Shown here one piece after another: positions 16,040 through 25,462 of a stretch of DNA of 34,547 nt; within the stretch, counting starts at the first letter, position 1, and each line of letters starts with the position of its first letter. The position numbers were made by a program, and so were the translations under genes. The stretch lies in assembly GCA_020845455.1 (NCBI GenBank), contig JADLFO010000226.1, forward strand, positions 1 to 34,547. The letters are read 5' to 3'. The stretch is from Caldilineaceae bacterium. GTDB lineage: Bacteria; Chloroflexota; Anaerolineae; Caldilineales; Caldilineaceae. The notes beneath the pieces are model-generated. The model did no database searches. It was not told the DNA's origin and worked only from the letters and a program-made list of their open reading frames with translations.

Positions 16040-16867
16040 ATGCAGGGGAGATGCGATGCGGCGGCGCGGCTGCGCCAGGTGCAGGCAGTTCTGCTGGACA
16101 TGGACGGCGTGCTCTATGTCGGCAACCAGGCGTTGCCTGGCGTGCAGGAATTGCTGGACTATCTGGATGCGAGCGGGAGGCGCTGGCTGTGTGTGACCAA
16201 CAACTCCAGCCGCACGTCGGCGACCTTTGCGGAGAAGCTGGGGGCCATGCAGATCCGCGTGGACCCGGCGCATATCCTGGGCAGCGCGCAGGCAACGGCT
16301 AACTGGCTGGCGCATCAAGCGCCGCCGGGCACGAAGGTGTTGATGATGGGCGAACAGTCGCTGCGCGCAGCGCTGGCTGGCAAGGGCTTTGATCTGGTCG
16401 CGGACCCGTTTGAGGCGGAGATCGTGGTCGCCAGCATCTATTTCAGCCTGAACTATGCGATCCTCACTGACCTGACCTTGGCGATCCGCAACGGGGCGCG
16501 GTTTATCGCCACCAACCCCGACCCCAGCTTGCCGACCGAACGCGGCCAAGTCCCCGGCACGGGCAGCATCGTGGCCCTGTTGGCGACGGCGACGGGGCGC
16601 CAGCCGGAATTTGTGGGCAAGCCCTATCCCGGCATGTACCAGCAGGCGATGGAGCGGTTGGGCAGCACGCCGCAGACGACGCTGATGGTCGGCGACCGCT
16701 ATGAGACGGATATCGTCGGCGCGCTGGATTTGGGGATGGTCTGCGCCGGGGTGCTGACGGGGGTGACGACCGCCGAGGAATTCGCTACCGTGGCGCGCCC
16801 GGCGCATCTGGTGACGCCCGGCCTGCCGGAACTGCTGGCGCTCTTGCGCCAGGCGGACGGCGCGTAG
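16040..16867 (+). CDS. HAD-superfamily (NagD-like, subclass IIA) phosphatase
   Basis: A 275-residue HAD hydrolase. Motif I is LLDMDGVLY, with nucleophile Asp20 and general acid Asp22; motif II is VTNNSS (52-57); FVGKPYPGMY provides the motif III Lys; and MVGDRYETDI is motif IV. The large C2-type cap between motifs II and III and the overall length fit the NagD/PNPase-like group, which dephosphorylates sugar phosphates, nucleotides, p-nitrophenyl phosphate or glycolate phosphate. The exact substrate is unknown. It lies 49 bases after the secreted-protein gene and 48 before rlmN, whose own promoter starts just after its stop codon. Confidence 0.9.
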   Translation: MQGRCDAAARLRQVQAVLLDMDGVLYVGNQALPGVQELLDYLDASGRRWLCVTNNSSRTSATFAEKLGAMQIRVDPAHILGSAQATANWLAHQAPPGTKVLMMGEQSLRAALAGKGFDLVADPFEAEIVVASIYFSLNYAILTDLTLAIRNGARFIATNPDPSLPTERGQVPGTGSIVALLATATGRQPEFVGKPYPGMYQQAMERLGSTPQTTLMVGDRYETDIVGALDLGMVCAGVLTGVTTAEEFATVARPAHLVTPGLPELLALLRQADGA

Positions 16868-16880
16868 CCGGGTTGGTTCT

Positions 16881-16909
16881 TTGACCATGACCCGGTGCTG
16901 CGCTACAAT
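16881..16909 (+). promoter_or_regulatory. rlmN promoter predicting a leaderless mRNA
   Basis: TTGACC (16881-16886) and TACAAT (16904-16909) are exactly 17 bp apart. A start site seven bases after the -10 box falls on the A of ATG 16916, so the transcript would have no 5' leader. No Shine-Dalgarno is seen before this ATG, which agrees. Confidence 0.75.
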
Positions 16910-16915
16910 TTTCGT

Positions 16916-18022
16916 ATGAACATAATTCTGCAAGAACAGCCGCTTGAGGCCGAAACCAAGACGGCGCTGTTGGACTTATCTTTGGACGAGTTGACCCAGT
17001 TCATGCAAGACCTGGGCCAGCCGGCCTATCGCGCCCGGCAAGTGTGGGAGTGGATCTATCGGCGCTATGCCGGCGACTTTGAGCAGATGACCGATCTGCC
17101 GCAGGCACTGCGCCGCACGCTGGGCGAAAAGACCACGCTGCGGCTTTTGACGCCGGTGGCGGAGATGGTGTCGGCGGGGCGCGATACGCTCAAGGTGCTT
17201 TTTCAACTGCGCGATGGGCAGACCATTGAAGCGGTGCTGATGCTCTATGACCGGCGGCGCACGCTCTGCATCAGCAGCCAGGCAGGCTGCGCCATGGGCT
17301 GCACCTTTTGCGCCACGGCGCAGGGGGGACTGGCGCGCAACCTGTCGGCAGGCGAGATCGTGGCCCAGGTGCTTTATTTTGCCCACTATCTGGCGGACCC
17401 GGCGGTCCTGCCGCTGACCGATGTGGAACGCCCTTCCACCGTTACTAACATTGTATTGATGGGCATGGGCGAACCCATGCACAACTATAAGAATGTGTGG
17501 ACGGCGCTGCGCCGGCTGACATCGCCCGAAGCGTTTGGTCTGGGGGCGCGCGCTATCACGCTCAGCACGGTGGGGCTGGTTCCGATGATCGACCGTATGG
17601 CGGACGAGGGCTTGCAGATCGGGCTGGCGGTGAGCCTGCACGCGCCCAACGATGAACTGCGAAGCCGCCTGGCGCCGGTCAACAAGGCCTATCCGGTGGA
17701 CGCGGTGTTGGCCGCGGTCGAACGCTATACGGCCAAGACCCACCGCCGCGTGACCTTTGAATATGCGCTGATGCGCGGGATCAACGACAGCGCGGCACTG
17801 GCCGAAGAACTGGCCCAGAAGATCAAACATCTGCTCTGCCATGTCAATCTGATTCCGCTCAACCCCATCCCCGACAGCCCGTACCAGCCGACTAGCGACG
17901 CGGACACCGAGCGCTTTGCCGAAATTCTGCGCAGCCACGGGATTTCGGCGACGGTGCGGCTGCGCCGTGGGATCGAGATCAACGCCGGGTGCGGGCAGTT
18001 GCGCAGGGCGCTGGCTGCCTGA
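16916..18022 (+). CDS. rlmN: dual-specificity RNA methyltransferase RlmN
   Basis: A 368-residue radical SAM enzyme that methylates C2 of A2503 in 23S rRNA and of A37 in some tRNAs. The iron-sulfur cluster cysteines are Cys125, Cys129 and Cys132 in CAMGCTFC. Cys118 (TLCISSQAG) and Cys359 (NAGCGQL) match the paired mechanistic cysteines of the family. MGMGEPMHN and the SLHAP segment bind SAM. The N-terminal helical domain is present ([11 protein letters not shown]). The frame is open to GTG 16895, but that codon lies between the -35 and -10 boxes, so ATG 16916 is preferred. The gene ends before a strong bidirectional terminator. Confidence 0.96.
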   Translation: MNIILQEQPLEAETKTALLDLSLDELTQFMQDLGQPAYRARQVWEWIYRRYAGDFEQMTDLPQALRRTLGEKTTLRLLTPVAEMVSAGRDTLKVLFQLRDGQTIEAVLMLYDRRRTLCISSQAGCAMGCTFCATAQGGLARNLSAGEIVAQVLYFAHYLADPAVLPLTDVERPSTVTNIVLMGMGEPMHNYKNVWTALRRLTSPEAFGLGARAITLSTVGLVPMIDRMADEGLQIGLAVSLHAPNDELRSRLAPVNKAYPVDAVLAAVERYTAKTHRRVTFEYALMRGINDSAALAEELAQKIKHLLCHVNLIPLNPIPDSPYQPTSDADTERFAEILRSHGISATVRLRRGIEINAGCGQLRRALAA

Positions 18023-18067
18023 CCGATTCGACCCTGTTGTTTGATAAGGGGATTGCCCAGAAAACCA

Positions 18068-18098
18068 AAACGCGCCAGTCAGCCTGACTGGCGCGTTT
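18068..18098. terminator. bidirectional terminator between rlmN and rpmB
   Basis: AAACGCGCCAGTCA (18068-18081) pairs perfectly with TGACTGGCGCGTTT (18085-18098) around a three-base loop. T-runs on both sides (TTTCTG rightward, TTTTGGTTTT leftward) make it suitable for both converging genes. Confidence 0.93.
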
Positions 18099-18131
18099 CT
18101 GTGCCGCGTGATGGTGCGTGGAACTGGCCGG

Positions 18132-18311
18132 TTAGGTCTTTTCCAGCGTGCGGATGCAGGAGGTGCAGAGGCGCTTGGAGACCATTCGGCCCTGCTCCAT
18201 GACCTGAACCTTCTGGACGTTGATGTTCCACTGCCGCCGGGTGGCCTTGCGCGACCAGGGGCGGTTGTTTCCAAATTGGGGCCCGCGGCCGCAGCGTTGA
18301 CACTTCGCCAT
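18132..18311 (-). CDS. rpmB: 50S ribosomal protein bL28
   Basis: A 59-residue ribosomal protein of the large subunit. [31 protein letters not shown] and [11 protein letters not shown] match bL28. Cys4, Cys7, Cys49 and Cys52 form two CxxC pairs, so this is the zinc-binding form. AAGGAG lies just before ATG 18311; the frame extension to 18353 is spurious. A near-consensus promoter at 18414-18443 gives a leader of about 95 bases with hairpins. Confidence 0.96.
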   Translation of the reverse strand: MAKCQRCGRGPQFGNNRPWSRKATRRQWNINVQKVQVMEQGRMVSKRLCTSCIRTLEKT

Positions 18312-18407
18312 GATGAACTCCTTCACTTCGCTCTGCGTGTGCAAAGGCGCCACGGGCGCCGGACAATGACTTGCTCGTACCGGAATTGATCAAACCGGAA
18401 CGACAAC
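18312..18407 (-). promoter_or_regulatory. rpmB 5' leader with hairpins
   Basis: The predicted leader holds a perfect GGCGCC-CGT-GGCGCC hairpin (18349-18363) and an imperfect palindrome CCGG..TTGATCAA.CCGG (18380-18398). It ends in AAGGAG near the start codon. Autoregulation by a ribosomal protein or simple mRNA stabilisation is possible; neither is shown by sequence. Confidence 0.45.
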
Positions 18408-18413
18408 CTTTAC

Positions 18414-18443
18414 ATAGTAGCACAGCGGGCAGAGGGCTGTCAA
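18414..18443 (-). promoter_or_regulatory. rpmB promoter
   Basis: On the minus strand, consensus TTGACA (18438-18443) and TACTAT (18414-18419) are 18 bp apart, with TGC directly before the -10 box as an extended -10 element. This is the best promoter match in the window, as expected for a ribosomal protein gene. Confidence 0.85.
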
Positions 18444-18650
18444 ACAAAGCGGGCCGTCGCAGTTTTTGCAGCCTGCGTTCCGCTGGCTACGCACCGGGAA
18501 GATGGACACTGACCGCTCCACCGAAGATTTGTGCGAATGGCGCGCCTTGGGTATTCTGAACAAGATCGGAAGAATCCGTGGGGCGCAGCCAACCGCATGA
18601 CCCTGATCATTTTGCCATTATTTTGCACGAGTGAGAGAAGCCGGTTTCGG

Positions 18651-19511
18651 ATGGGCAAGGTACGCATTGTTACGGACAGCAACGCATTTCTGACGCCGGA
18701 GGTGCGCGCGAAGTATCGCATCGAGGTCATTCCGCACCGCATCAAGGTGGGCAGTTCTCTGCTCGAAGAGACCGCTGACTTGTCTGCCGACGACCTGTTT
18801 GTCAAACTCCAGGATGCTCAGGCCGGCGGCATGAACCGGTTGCCTGAGGTACACGCCGCCGACATCAATACGATTTTGGATTGTTTCCAGCGGCTGGGGC
18901 GCGAGTCGGAACAGATCGTCGCCATTCACATGAGCAGCGAACTCAGCCCGATGTGGCAGCAGGCACGGCGGGCTGCCGAGATGTTGAAGGGGCGTTACTC
19001 GATCCGGGTGATCGACAGCTTGAGCACTTCGTATGGGTTGGGGCTGCTGGTGGAGCAGGCCGCGGTTGCCGCCGAGAAGGGCGCCAACATCGGCGAGATC
19101 GCACGCATCACCAATGGCTCTGTCCCCCACCTCTATGTGGCCGTCTTCGCCGAAAGCCTGAACTATTTGGAGCGGAGTGCGCGCCTGGGGCCATCGCAGA
19201 GCGTGTTGGGCACGATGTTGGGCATCAAGGCGATGCTTATGATGGAGGAGGGCAAGCTGGCGCCGCTGGAGAAGGTGCAGACGCGCGACGAGGTGGTGGA
19301 AAAGCTCTTTGAATTTGTGATCGAATTCGCCCACGTCGAAAAGGTGGGGATCATGCAGCACGCGTATGAGCCGACGCAAAATGCGCTCGTCGAGCGGCTG
19401 GAGGAGGCGCTGCCCCATCTCAAGGTGCAGCGTCTGAGCTACCCGCCCAGTTTGGCTGCTTACTTGGGTCCCAACATGATCGGCGTGGTGGTCTACGAAG
19501 GAGCATATTAG
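18651..19511 (+). CDS. DegV-family fatty-acid-binding protein
   Basis: A 286-residue protein starting at [17 protein letters not shown]; the frame is open to 18531, but the family begins here. DegV proteins hold a fatty acid between two domains, and in Firmicutes members (FakB) present it to a kinase for phosphorylation. The family marks are VTDSNAFL near the start, [29 protein letters not shown], the [12 protein letters not shown] segment and the final [14 protein letters not shown]. No DAK-type kinase gene is next to it. recG begins three bases after its stop, so they form an operon. Confidence 0.92.
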   Translation: MGKVRIVTDSNAFLTPEVRAKYRIEVIPHRIKVGSSLLEETADLSADDLFVKLQDAQAGGMNRLPEVHAADINTILDCFQRLGRESEQIVAIHMSSELSPMWQQARRAAEMLKGRYSIRVIDSLSTSYGLGLLVEQAAVAAEKGANIGEIARITNGSVPHLYVAVFAESLNYLERSARLGPSQSVLGTMLGIKAMLMMEEGKLAPLEKVQTRDEVVEKLFEFVIEFAHVEKVGIMQHAYEPTQNALVERLEEALPHLKVQRLSYPPSLAAYLGPNMIGVVVYEGAY

Positions 19512-19514
19512 ACC

Positions 19515-21992
19515 GTGGCAGCTTCTGCGTTTCAGCGTCTTTTGCGGGTTCTAGAGCTGGAAGAGCGTCAGGGCTGGCGCAACCGTGCCGTGATCGGCGG
19601 GCTGCAGGCCATGGCCGAGCGCTGGCAAAAGGACGCCGAGGCAGAAGCGTCCGATGCCCGGATTGTGCAGGCCGTGGTGTCGCTGATGGGGCGCTATGAT
19701 GCGGCGACACCAGAGGCGCGGCCCGATCTGGCGGCGGCGATCCGCCGGGCGCTGGCGGGGGAACCGGTCGGCTTGCCAAGCGGCACGGGCGGCGCACAGG
19801 CCGAGACAGAGCGCGCCGAGGAGAAACGCGCGCCCGAAGCGGCAGATGCGCCTGCCGCCGAGACCGTCACGACCCTGCCGCCGCCGGAGCCAACCCATCT
19901 GGCGCGCGAGCGGGTGCGCCGCCAGCAGCGCGGCGGACGTGATCTGGCTGCGCCGCCTTCGGTGCTGCCGGGCGTGGGCAGCACTACCGAGGAACAGTTG
20001 GCGCGCTTGGGTATCCATCAGGTGGCGGATCTGCTCTGGCATCTGCCGTCGCGCCACGAGGATTACAGCCGTCTGATGACGATTGCCCAGATGCAGCCCG
20101 GCGATCAAGTGACGGTGATCGCCAATTTATGGGAGGTCAAAGAGCGCAAGCTGAGCGCCACGCGGGTGATGATCCAAGGGATCTTGGCCGACGGGACGGG
20201 GACGCTGCACGCCACTTGGTGGAACAAGTATGTGCGCAGCCAGCTCAAGATCGGCAGCACCCTGCGTTTCAGCGGCAAAGTGGGGCTGTATCTGGGCCAC
20301 AAGACGCTGGAGAACCCGGTCTTTGAAGATGTGGACGAGGAGATGGTGGCGACGGGGCGCTTGGCCCCTGTCTATCCGCTGACCGAAGGCATCTCGAATA
20401 AAAAGGTGCGCACGCTGGTCAAGACTGTGCTGGACGAGTATGCGGCGTCGCTGCCCGACCCGCTGCCCAGCGGCCTGCTGCGCGAGGCGGGGCTGCCCAG
20501 TTTGGCCCAGGCGCTGCGCCAGGTCCATTTCCCCGATTCGCCGGAGCAACTGCAGGCGGGGCTGCGCCGGCTGGCGTTTGACGAGTTCCTCTATATTCAA
20601 CTGGGGGCGCTGCAGCGGCGGCAGGCGCTGCAGGCGGCGTCGGCGCTGCCCTTGGCGAGCGATGCGGCGCTGCTCAACCGCTTTCGCGGCGCGCTGCCCT
20701 TTGTCTTGACCGGCGCACAGGAACGGGTGCTGGACGAGATGCTGCGCGATATGGCGCGCGGCGTGCCCATGACGCGCTTGGCGCAGGGCGATGTGGGCAG
20801 CGGTAAGACGGCGCTGGCCGCGGCAGGGATGTTTGTGGCAGCGGCCAACGGCGCACAGTCGGCCATGCTTGCGCCCACGCAGATTCTGGCCGAGCAGCAC
20901 CACCGCAGCCTGGAACGGCTGTTGGCCGGGCAGACCCGGCCCGACGGAACCCCGCTGCAACTGGCGTTGTTGACCGGGCGCGTGACCGGCGCGGCGCGAG
21001 CTGTCATCTTGGATGGGTTGAGCCGCGGCGAGATCGACATTGTGGTGGGCACGACCGCGCTGATCCAGGAGACCGTCGAGTTCAACAACCTGGCCTTTGT
21101 GGTGGTGGACGAGCAGCACCGCTTTGGTGTGGAACAGCGCGGCGCGCTGCGCAGCAAGGGTGAACAGCCTCACCTGCTGGTCATGAGCGCCACGCCGATC
21201 CCGCGCAGCCTGGCGCTGACGATCTATGGCGACCTGGATGTGAGCGTGATCGGCGAGATGCCGCCGGGGCGCATGCCGGTCAAGACCAAGTGGTTTCGCC
21301 CGCGCGAACGCGAGCGGCTCTACAGCTTCTTGCGCCGCGAAGTGCAGGAGGGCCGCCAGGCGTTTGTGGTCTACCCACTGGTGGAAGAGAGCGAAAAGCT
21401 GGAGGCAGGGGCCGCGGTCGATGCGTGGGAGCGGCTGTCCAAGGAGGTCTTCCCCGATCTGCGCTTGGGGCTGCTGCATGGACGCATGAGCGGGCAGGAT
21501 AAGGACCAGATTATGCGCGGCTTTGCCGAGCGTGATTTTGATGTGCTGGTGAGCACCAGCGTGATCGAAGTTGGGATCGATGTGCCCAACGCGTCGCTGA
21601 TGATCATCGAAGATGCTGAGCGCTTTGGGCTGGCGCAGCTTCATCAACTGCGCGGGCGCGTGGGCCGCGGCGAGCACAAGAGCTATTGCGCCTTGGTGAG
21701 CAGGGCGACCGGGCTTGAGGCCGAGGAGCGGCTGCGTATTTTGGAGGCTACGACCAGCGGCTTTGCGCTGGCCGAAAAGGATTTGGAACTGCGTGGGCCG
21801 GGCGATTTCCTGGGCACGCGGCAGAGCGGTCTGCCGGAACTGCGCGTGGCGCAGTTGAGCGACATGACCACGCTGGCCGCGGCGCGCGAGGCGGCCCAAC
21901 GCCTCTTCGCGCAAAGCCCCACCCTGGCGGACTATCCTCTGTTGGCGCAGCAGGTCGAGCGTTTTTGGCAGGGACAGGGCGACGTGAGCTAA
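19515..21992 (+). CDS. recG: ATP-dependent DNA helicase RecG
   Basis: An 825-residue superfamily 2 helicase that remodels stalled forks and Holliday junctions. It has a wedge OB-fold domain (about 195-290), Walker A GDVGSGKT (425-432), DEQH (532-535), SATPIPRS, and the C-terminal motifs [14 protein letters not shown] and QLRGRVGRG. The C-terminus [12 protein letters not shown] is typical. It is longer than the E. coli protein because of an N-terminal extension of about 150 residues, helical and then Ala/Glu/Pro-rich. The start is GTG, three bases after the degV-family stop, with GAAGGAG inside the end of that gene. Confidence 0.97.
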   Translation: MAASAFQRLLRVLELEERQGWRNRAVIGGLQAMAERWQKDAEAEASDARIVQAVVSLMGRYDAATPEARPDLAAAIRRALAGEPVGLPSGTGGAQAETERAEEKRAPEAADAPAAETVTTLPPPEPTHLARERVRRQQRGGRDLAAPPSVLPGVGSTTEEQLARLGIHQVADLLWHLPSRHEDYSRLMTIAQMQPGDQVTVIANLWEVKERKLSATRVMIQGILADGTGTLHATWWNKYVRSQLKIGSTLRFSGKVGLYLGHKTLENPVFEDVDEEMVATGRLAPVYPLTEGISNKKVRTLVKTVLDEYAASLPDPLPSGLLREAGLPSLAQALRQVHFPDSPEQLQAGLRRLAFDEFLYIQLGALQRRQALQAASALPLASDAALLNRFRGALPFVLTGAQERVLDEMLRDMARGVPMTRLAQGDVGSGKTALAAAGMFVAAANGAQSAMLAPTQILAEQHHRSLERLLAGQTRPDGTPLQLALLTGRVTGAARAVILDGLSRGEIDIVVGTTALIQETVEFNNLAFVVVDEQHRFGVEQRGALRSKGEQPHLLVMSATPIPRSLALTIYGDLDVSVIGEMPPGRMPVKTKWFRPRERERLYSFLRREVQEGRQAFVVYPLVEESEKLEAGAAVDAWERLSKEVFPDLRLGLLHGRMSGQDKDQIMRGFAERDFDVLVSTSVIEVGIDVPNASLMIIEDAERFGLAQLHQLRGRVGRGEHKSYCALVSRATGLEAEERLRILEATTSGFALAEKDLELRGPGDFLGTRQSGLPELRVAQLSDMTTLAAAREAAQRLFAQSPTLADYPLLAQQVERFWQGQGDVS

Positions 21993-22324
21993 GGATTTTT
22001 ACCGCCGAGAACGCAAAGAACGCAAAGGTCAGAGGGGCTATGTAGCTGTGGTTTCGATGCACCTCGCGCCAGTGGCGGCGAAGCTGCACGCTGCGGCGCA
22101 CATGCGGTACAACCAGGTGACCGGCACTTTGTTTCCCATTTGCTCACTGCTCTCGCAAGAAGCAAATGGAAGGGCAAGCGCCGGTCATTTTTGTCGTTTT
22201 GCTTGTGAATTTTGGAACTAATGGCGGTGGTAGAACGTAGTGTAGACTAGACACAAGTAGAGCGAAGGAGCCTATAAGGGAAACACCGACCAGGAGAAAC
22301 ACAGTTCGGGAGAGGTGGAAAACC
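21993..22324. other. 332-bp spacer between recG and ndh
   Basis: It contains a CGCAAAG repeat near its start and GGAGA/GAGAGGTGG purine runs before ndh. Several short leftward frames are open but show no protein-like composition. I find no convincing terminator or -35/-10 pair. Confidence 0.5.
22007..22028 (+). repeat. short CGCAAAG-type intergenic repeat
   Basis: GAACGCAAAGAACGCAAAGG contains two tandem AACGCAAAG units. A related sequence, ACCGCAAAGGGCGCAAAGAA, lies at 34027-34046, also just after a rightward gene. It resembles short (A/C)CGCAAAG spacers that I recall between genes of several phyla; this was not searched. Confidence 0.55.
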
Positions 22325-23635
22325 ATGCAAACGCAGATCAAAAAGGATAACCGTCCCCATGTGGTGATTGTTGGAGGCGGGTTTGCCGGGCTGAATGCGG
22401 CCAAATCGCTGGCCAAACTGCCCGTGCGTGTGACGCTGCTCGACCGGCGCAACTATCATCTCTTTCAGCCCTTGCTCTACCAAGTGGCGACGGCCGGGCT
22501 GTCGCCTGGCAATATCGCCGCGCCGCTGCGCGGCATCTTGCGCGGGCGGCAGAATGTGCATGTGTTGATGGACGAGGTGCGCGACGTGGACCCCGCCCGC
22601 CGCACAGTCACGCCGGCGAGAGGGGGGGCGCTGGGCTATGATTATCTGATCGTCGCCACCGGCGCGTCGCACTCGTACTTTGGGCGTGAGGAGTGGGCGC
22701 AGGCCGCGCCCGGCCTCAAGACGATTGACGACGCGCTGGAGATCCGGCGGCGTGTGTTGTTGGCCTATGAAGAGGCGGAACGCGAACCGGACCCGGCGCG
22801 CCGCCAGGCATGGCTGACGTTTGTGGTGGTGGGGGCGGGGCCGACGGGTGTGGAATTGGCCGGGGCGCTGGGCGAGATGGCGCAGTACACCCTGCGCGGC
22901 AACTTCCGCAGCATCGACCCGGCGGCGGCGCGCGTCCTGCTGGTGGAGGCGATGGACCGCGTGCTGACGCCCTATCCGCCCGACCTGTCGGCCAAGGCGG
23001 AGGCGTCGCTGGAACGGCTGGGCGTGACGGTATGTACCGGGACGATGGTGGCCGCGGTGGAGCCGCAGGCTGTGACGCTGCGCCGCCGCGACCCGACCCT
23101 GGGCGACCAGGATGAGATCGTGCCTTGCCATACGGTGCTGTGGGCCGCCGGGGTGCAGGCATCGCCGCTGGGCAAGCTGATCCATGAGCGCACAGGGGCG
23201 GAGCTAGACCGTGTGGGGCGTGTGGTGGTCGAACCGGATTTATCGGTGAAGGGGTTTCCGGAACTGTTTGTCGTGGGGGATTTGGCGCACTTTGCGCATG
23301 GGCTGGAGCGCCCGCTGCCAGGGCTGGCCCCGGTGGCTATGCAGCAGGGCAACCATGTTGCCAAGGTGATCGCGGCGCGGCTGGCGGATCGCGCCGCGCC
23401 GCCGTTCCGCTATCACGACAAGGGCACGATGGCGACCATCGGCCGCGCCGCGGCGGTGGCGCAGATCGGACGGCTGCGGCTCAGCGGGCTGGCGGCGTGG
23501 CTGGCCTGGCTGTTTATCCATCTGATGTATCTGGTGGGGTTTGACAACCGCGTGCTGGTCTTGGTGCAGTGGGTCTGGAATTATGTGACCTATCGCCGCG
23601 GGGTGCGGCTGATCGTGGGTCAGGGAACTGAGTAG
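22325..23635 (+). CDS. ndh: type II NADH dehydrogenase (NDH-2)
   Basis: A 436-residue flavoprotein that passes electrons from NADH to quinone at the inner face of the membrane without pumping protons. It has two Rossmann folds: VIVGGGFAG (14-22) for FAD and VVVGAGPTGVELAG (167-180) for NADH. FQPLLYQVATAGLSP, VLWAAGVQASPLG, LFVVGDLAH and the quinone-site-like PVAMQQGNHVA match NDH-2. The last 45 residues (WLAWLFIHLMYLVGF, VLVQWVWNYV) are hydrophobic or amphipathic and should hold it to the membrane. A purine-rich ribosome site (GAGAGGTGG) lies before the ATG. Confidence 0.94.
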   Translation: MQTQIKKDNRPHVVIVGGGFAGLNAAKSLAKLPVRVTLLDRRNYHLFQPLLYQVATAGLSPGNIAAPLRGILRGRQNVHVLMDEVRDVDPARRTVTPARGGALGYDYLIVATGASHSYFGREEWAQAAPGLKTIDDALEIRRRVLLAYEEAEREPDPARRQAWLTFVVVGAGPTGVELAGALGEMAQYTLRGNFRSIDPAAARVLLVEAMDRVLTPYPPDLSAKAEASLERLGVTVCTGTMVAAVEPQAVTLRRRDPTLGDQDEIVPCHTVLWAAGVQASPLGKLIHERTGAELDRVGRVVVEPDLSVKGFPELFVVGDLAHFAHGLERPLPGLAPVAMQQGNHVAKVIAARLADRAAPPFRYHDKGTMATIGRAAAVAQIGRLRLSGLAAWLAWLFIHLMYLVGFDNRVLVLVQWVWNYVTYRRGVRLIVGQGTE

Positions 23636-23693
23636 TCAGTGTCAGAACAGAGCAGCCGACGGTGTCGTACCCTGTGTTCTTGTAGCTGACTAC
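23632..23693. terminator. two-part hairpin between ndh and the response regulator gene
   Basis: GTAGTCAG (23632-23639) pairs with CTGACTAC (23686-23693), and the inner AGAACA (23644-23649) pairs with TGTTCT (23675-23680). The structure overlaps the stop codons of both converging genes. There is no strong U-run, but a role in convergent termination or protection is likely. Confidence 0.55.
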
Positions 23694-24091
23694 CGGCTAC
23701 TTTCTTCGTTTGTCGCTTCGTCTGCGTCGCTCAGAAGCTCGTTGACGGCGGTGAGCAGGGTGTGGATGTCAAAGGGCTTCATCAAGGCGCGCTGCGCGCC
23801 CATGCGTTGGGCCACGGAGAGCAACTCCACCATGCCCCGGCTGCCCCCACCGGAGACGGCGATGATCTTGACTTCGGGGTAGTCACGGCGGAATTCCGCG
23901 ATGATTTCCAGACCGTCGGTCTCCGGCATAAAGAGGTCGGTGATGATGAGCTGAACCGGCTCGGTGCGGTGAAGCTGTGCGGCCTGCCGGCCAGTGGCCA
24001 TGGGGATTGCCTCATGGCCACTCTGCTGCAGCCACTCACAGAGCGCCTCACGCAGCGCCGTGTTATCGTCGATCACGAGAATGCGCGCCAT
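23690..24091 (-). CDS. single-domain response regulator
   Basis: A 133-residue CheY-like receiver. Acidic residues Asp8 and Asp9, phosphoacceptor Asp52 (IITDLFMP), Ser80 (IIAVSGGG) and Lys105 (ALMKPFD) are all present, so it should be phosphorylatable by a histidine kinase. There is no output domain and no kinase gene nearby. ATG 24091 fits the family start MARILVIDDN; a GTG at 24115 would overlap the citrate synthase gene. The gene follows the gltA stop by 13 bases, so it is probably read from the same transcript. Its partner and target are unknown. Confidence 0.92.
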   Translation of the reverse strand: MARILVIDDNTALREALCEWLQQSGHEAIPMATGRQAAQLHRTEPVQLIITDLFMPETDGLEIIAEFRRDYPEVKIIAVSGGGSRGMVELLSVAQRMGAQRALMKPFDIHTLLTAVNELLSDADEATNEESSR

Positions 24092-24104
24092 ACCGAAAAT
24101 ATCG

Positions 24105-25391
24105 CTATCGTTCACCTAATGGGACATAGGCGCGTTCCTCTGCACCCAGATAGACCTGGCGTGGGCGTGCGATGCGCTGTTCTTCGTCGGTGATCAGTTC
24201 AAGCCATTGCGCCAGCCAGCCCGGCGCGCGGCCCAAGGCAAAGAGGACTGTAAACATATCGGTGGGGAAGCGCATGGCGCGGTAGATGATGCCGCTGTAG
24301 AAATCCACGTTGGGGTAGAGTTTGCGCGACACAAAATACTCATCTTGCAGCGCCACTTCTTCGAGCTTGAGCGCGATGTCGAGCAGTGGGTCGGTGCCGG
24401 TAACTTTGAACACGTCATAGGCGATCTGCTTGACGATGCGCGCGCGTGGGTCATAGTTTTTGTAGACACGATGGCCGAAGCCCATGAGCCGGAAATCTCC
24501 CTTTTTCACACGCTCGATATACGACGGGACATGCTTTTCGTCGCCGATGACGCCGAGCATCTTGACGACCGCTTCATTCGCGCCGCCGTGCAGCGGGCCG
24601 GAAAGCGCCGCGGCCGCGCCCGACATGGCGACATAGGGGTCGGCCATGGCCGAGCCGATGTTGCGCATGACCGCGGTCGAACAGTTCTGTTCATGGTCGG
24701 CGTGCAAGATGAAGAGCACATCTAATGCCTTGGCCAACACCGGGTTGACCTCGTAGTGGGTCTGCTTCATATAGTCCAGCATATAGAGGAAGTTGCCGGT
24801 ATAGCTGAGGTCGCTGTTGGGGTAGTTATAGGGCCGGCCAATGCGGTGGCGATAGGCAAAGGCGGCCACGGTCGGCAGCTTGCCCAAGATGCGCAGGACT
24901 TGTTTTTTGCGCGCGGCGGCGTTTTGCACGTCTTTGGCGTCGGCGTGCATGCTTGACATAATGGACAGCGCGCTGATCAAGATGCTCATCGGGTGGGCAT
25001 CGTAGCGGAAGGCCTCGACCATGCGCGCCAGATTTTCATGTACAAAGGTGTGATGCATCACGTCGTTTTCCCAGCGTTCCAGTTCGTCTTTGCTGGGCAG
25101 TTCGCCGTGGATCAGCAGGTAAGCGACTTCGAGAAAGGTGCTCTGCTCGGCCAACTGTTCGATGGGATAGCCTCGATAGCGGAGGATGCCTTTGTCGCCG
25201 TCGATATAGGTGATGGCGCTTTTGCAGGAGGCTGTGTTGCCATAGCCAGGATCGTAGGTCATGAGGCCAAAGTCGTCGGGGTCGACTTTGATCTTGCGCA
25301 GGGCCGCAGCGGGAATGGTCTCGTTCTCAATCGGGATTTCGTAGGTTTTGCCGGTCCGGTTGTCGGTGACCGTAAGCGTCTCGTTTGTCAT
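24105..25391 (-). CDS. gltA: citrate synthase
   Basis: A 428-residue type II citrate synthase, condensing oxaloacetate and acetyl-CoA at the entry to the TCA cycle. Catalytic residues are His268 (SGPLHGGANE), His307 (MGFGHRVYKNYDPR) and Asp363 (NVDFYSGI). The N-terminal beta-rich region and GILRYRGYPIEQLAE are typical of the family found in many Gram-negative and high-GC bacteria. CAGGAG precedes the ATG by about eight bases. The response regulator gene follows closely; the hydroxyacid dehydrogenase gene lies 71 bases upstream. Confidence 0.97.
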   Translation of the reverse strand: MTNETLTVTDNRTGKTYEIPIENETIPAAALRKIKVDPDDFGLMTYDPGYGNTASCKSAITYIDGDKGILRYRGYPIEQLAEQSTFLEVAYLLIHGELPSKDELERWENDVMHHTFVHENLARMVEAFRYDAHPMSILISALSIMSSMHADAKDVQNAAARKKQVLRILGKLPTVAAFAYRHRIGRPYNYPNSDLSYTGNFLYMLDYMKQTHYEVNPVLAKALDVLFILHADHEQNCSTAVMRNIGSAMADPYVAMSGAAAALSGPLHGGANEAVVKMLGVIGDEKHVPSYIERVKKGDFRLMGFGHRVYKNYDPRARIVKQIAYDVFKVTGTDPLLDIALKLEEVALQDEYFVSRKLYPNVDFYSGIIYRAMRFPTDMFTVLFALGRAPGWLAQWLELITDEEQRIARPRQVYLGAEERAYVPLGER

Positions 25392-25462
25392 CAGTGTGCT
25401 CCTGCAAGGTAGAAGGTGGCCGGCGGATGGCGCGGCGTCTGGGTAGTCGCGTCCGATGGATA

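Noticed and set aside
16976-18274. 432-codon leftward frame opposite rlmN
   Set aside because: rlmN is certain on the other strand; the translation is His/Arg-rich shadow and crosses the terminator.
20127-21914. 595-codon leftward frame opposite recG
   Set aside because: Antisense to recG with all helicase motifs; typical high-GC shadow.
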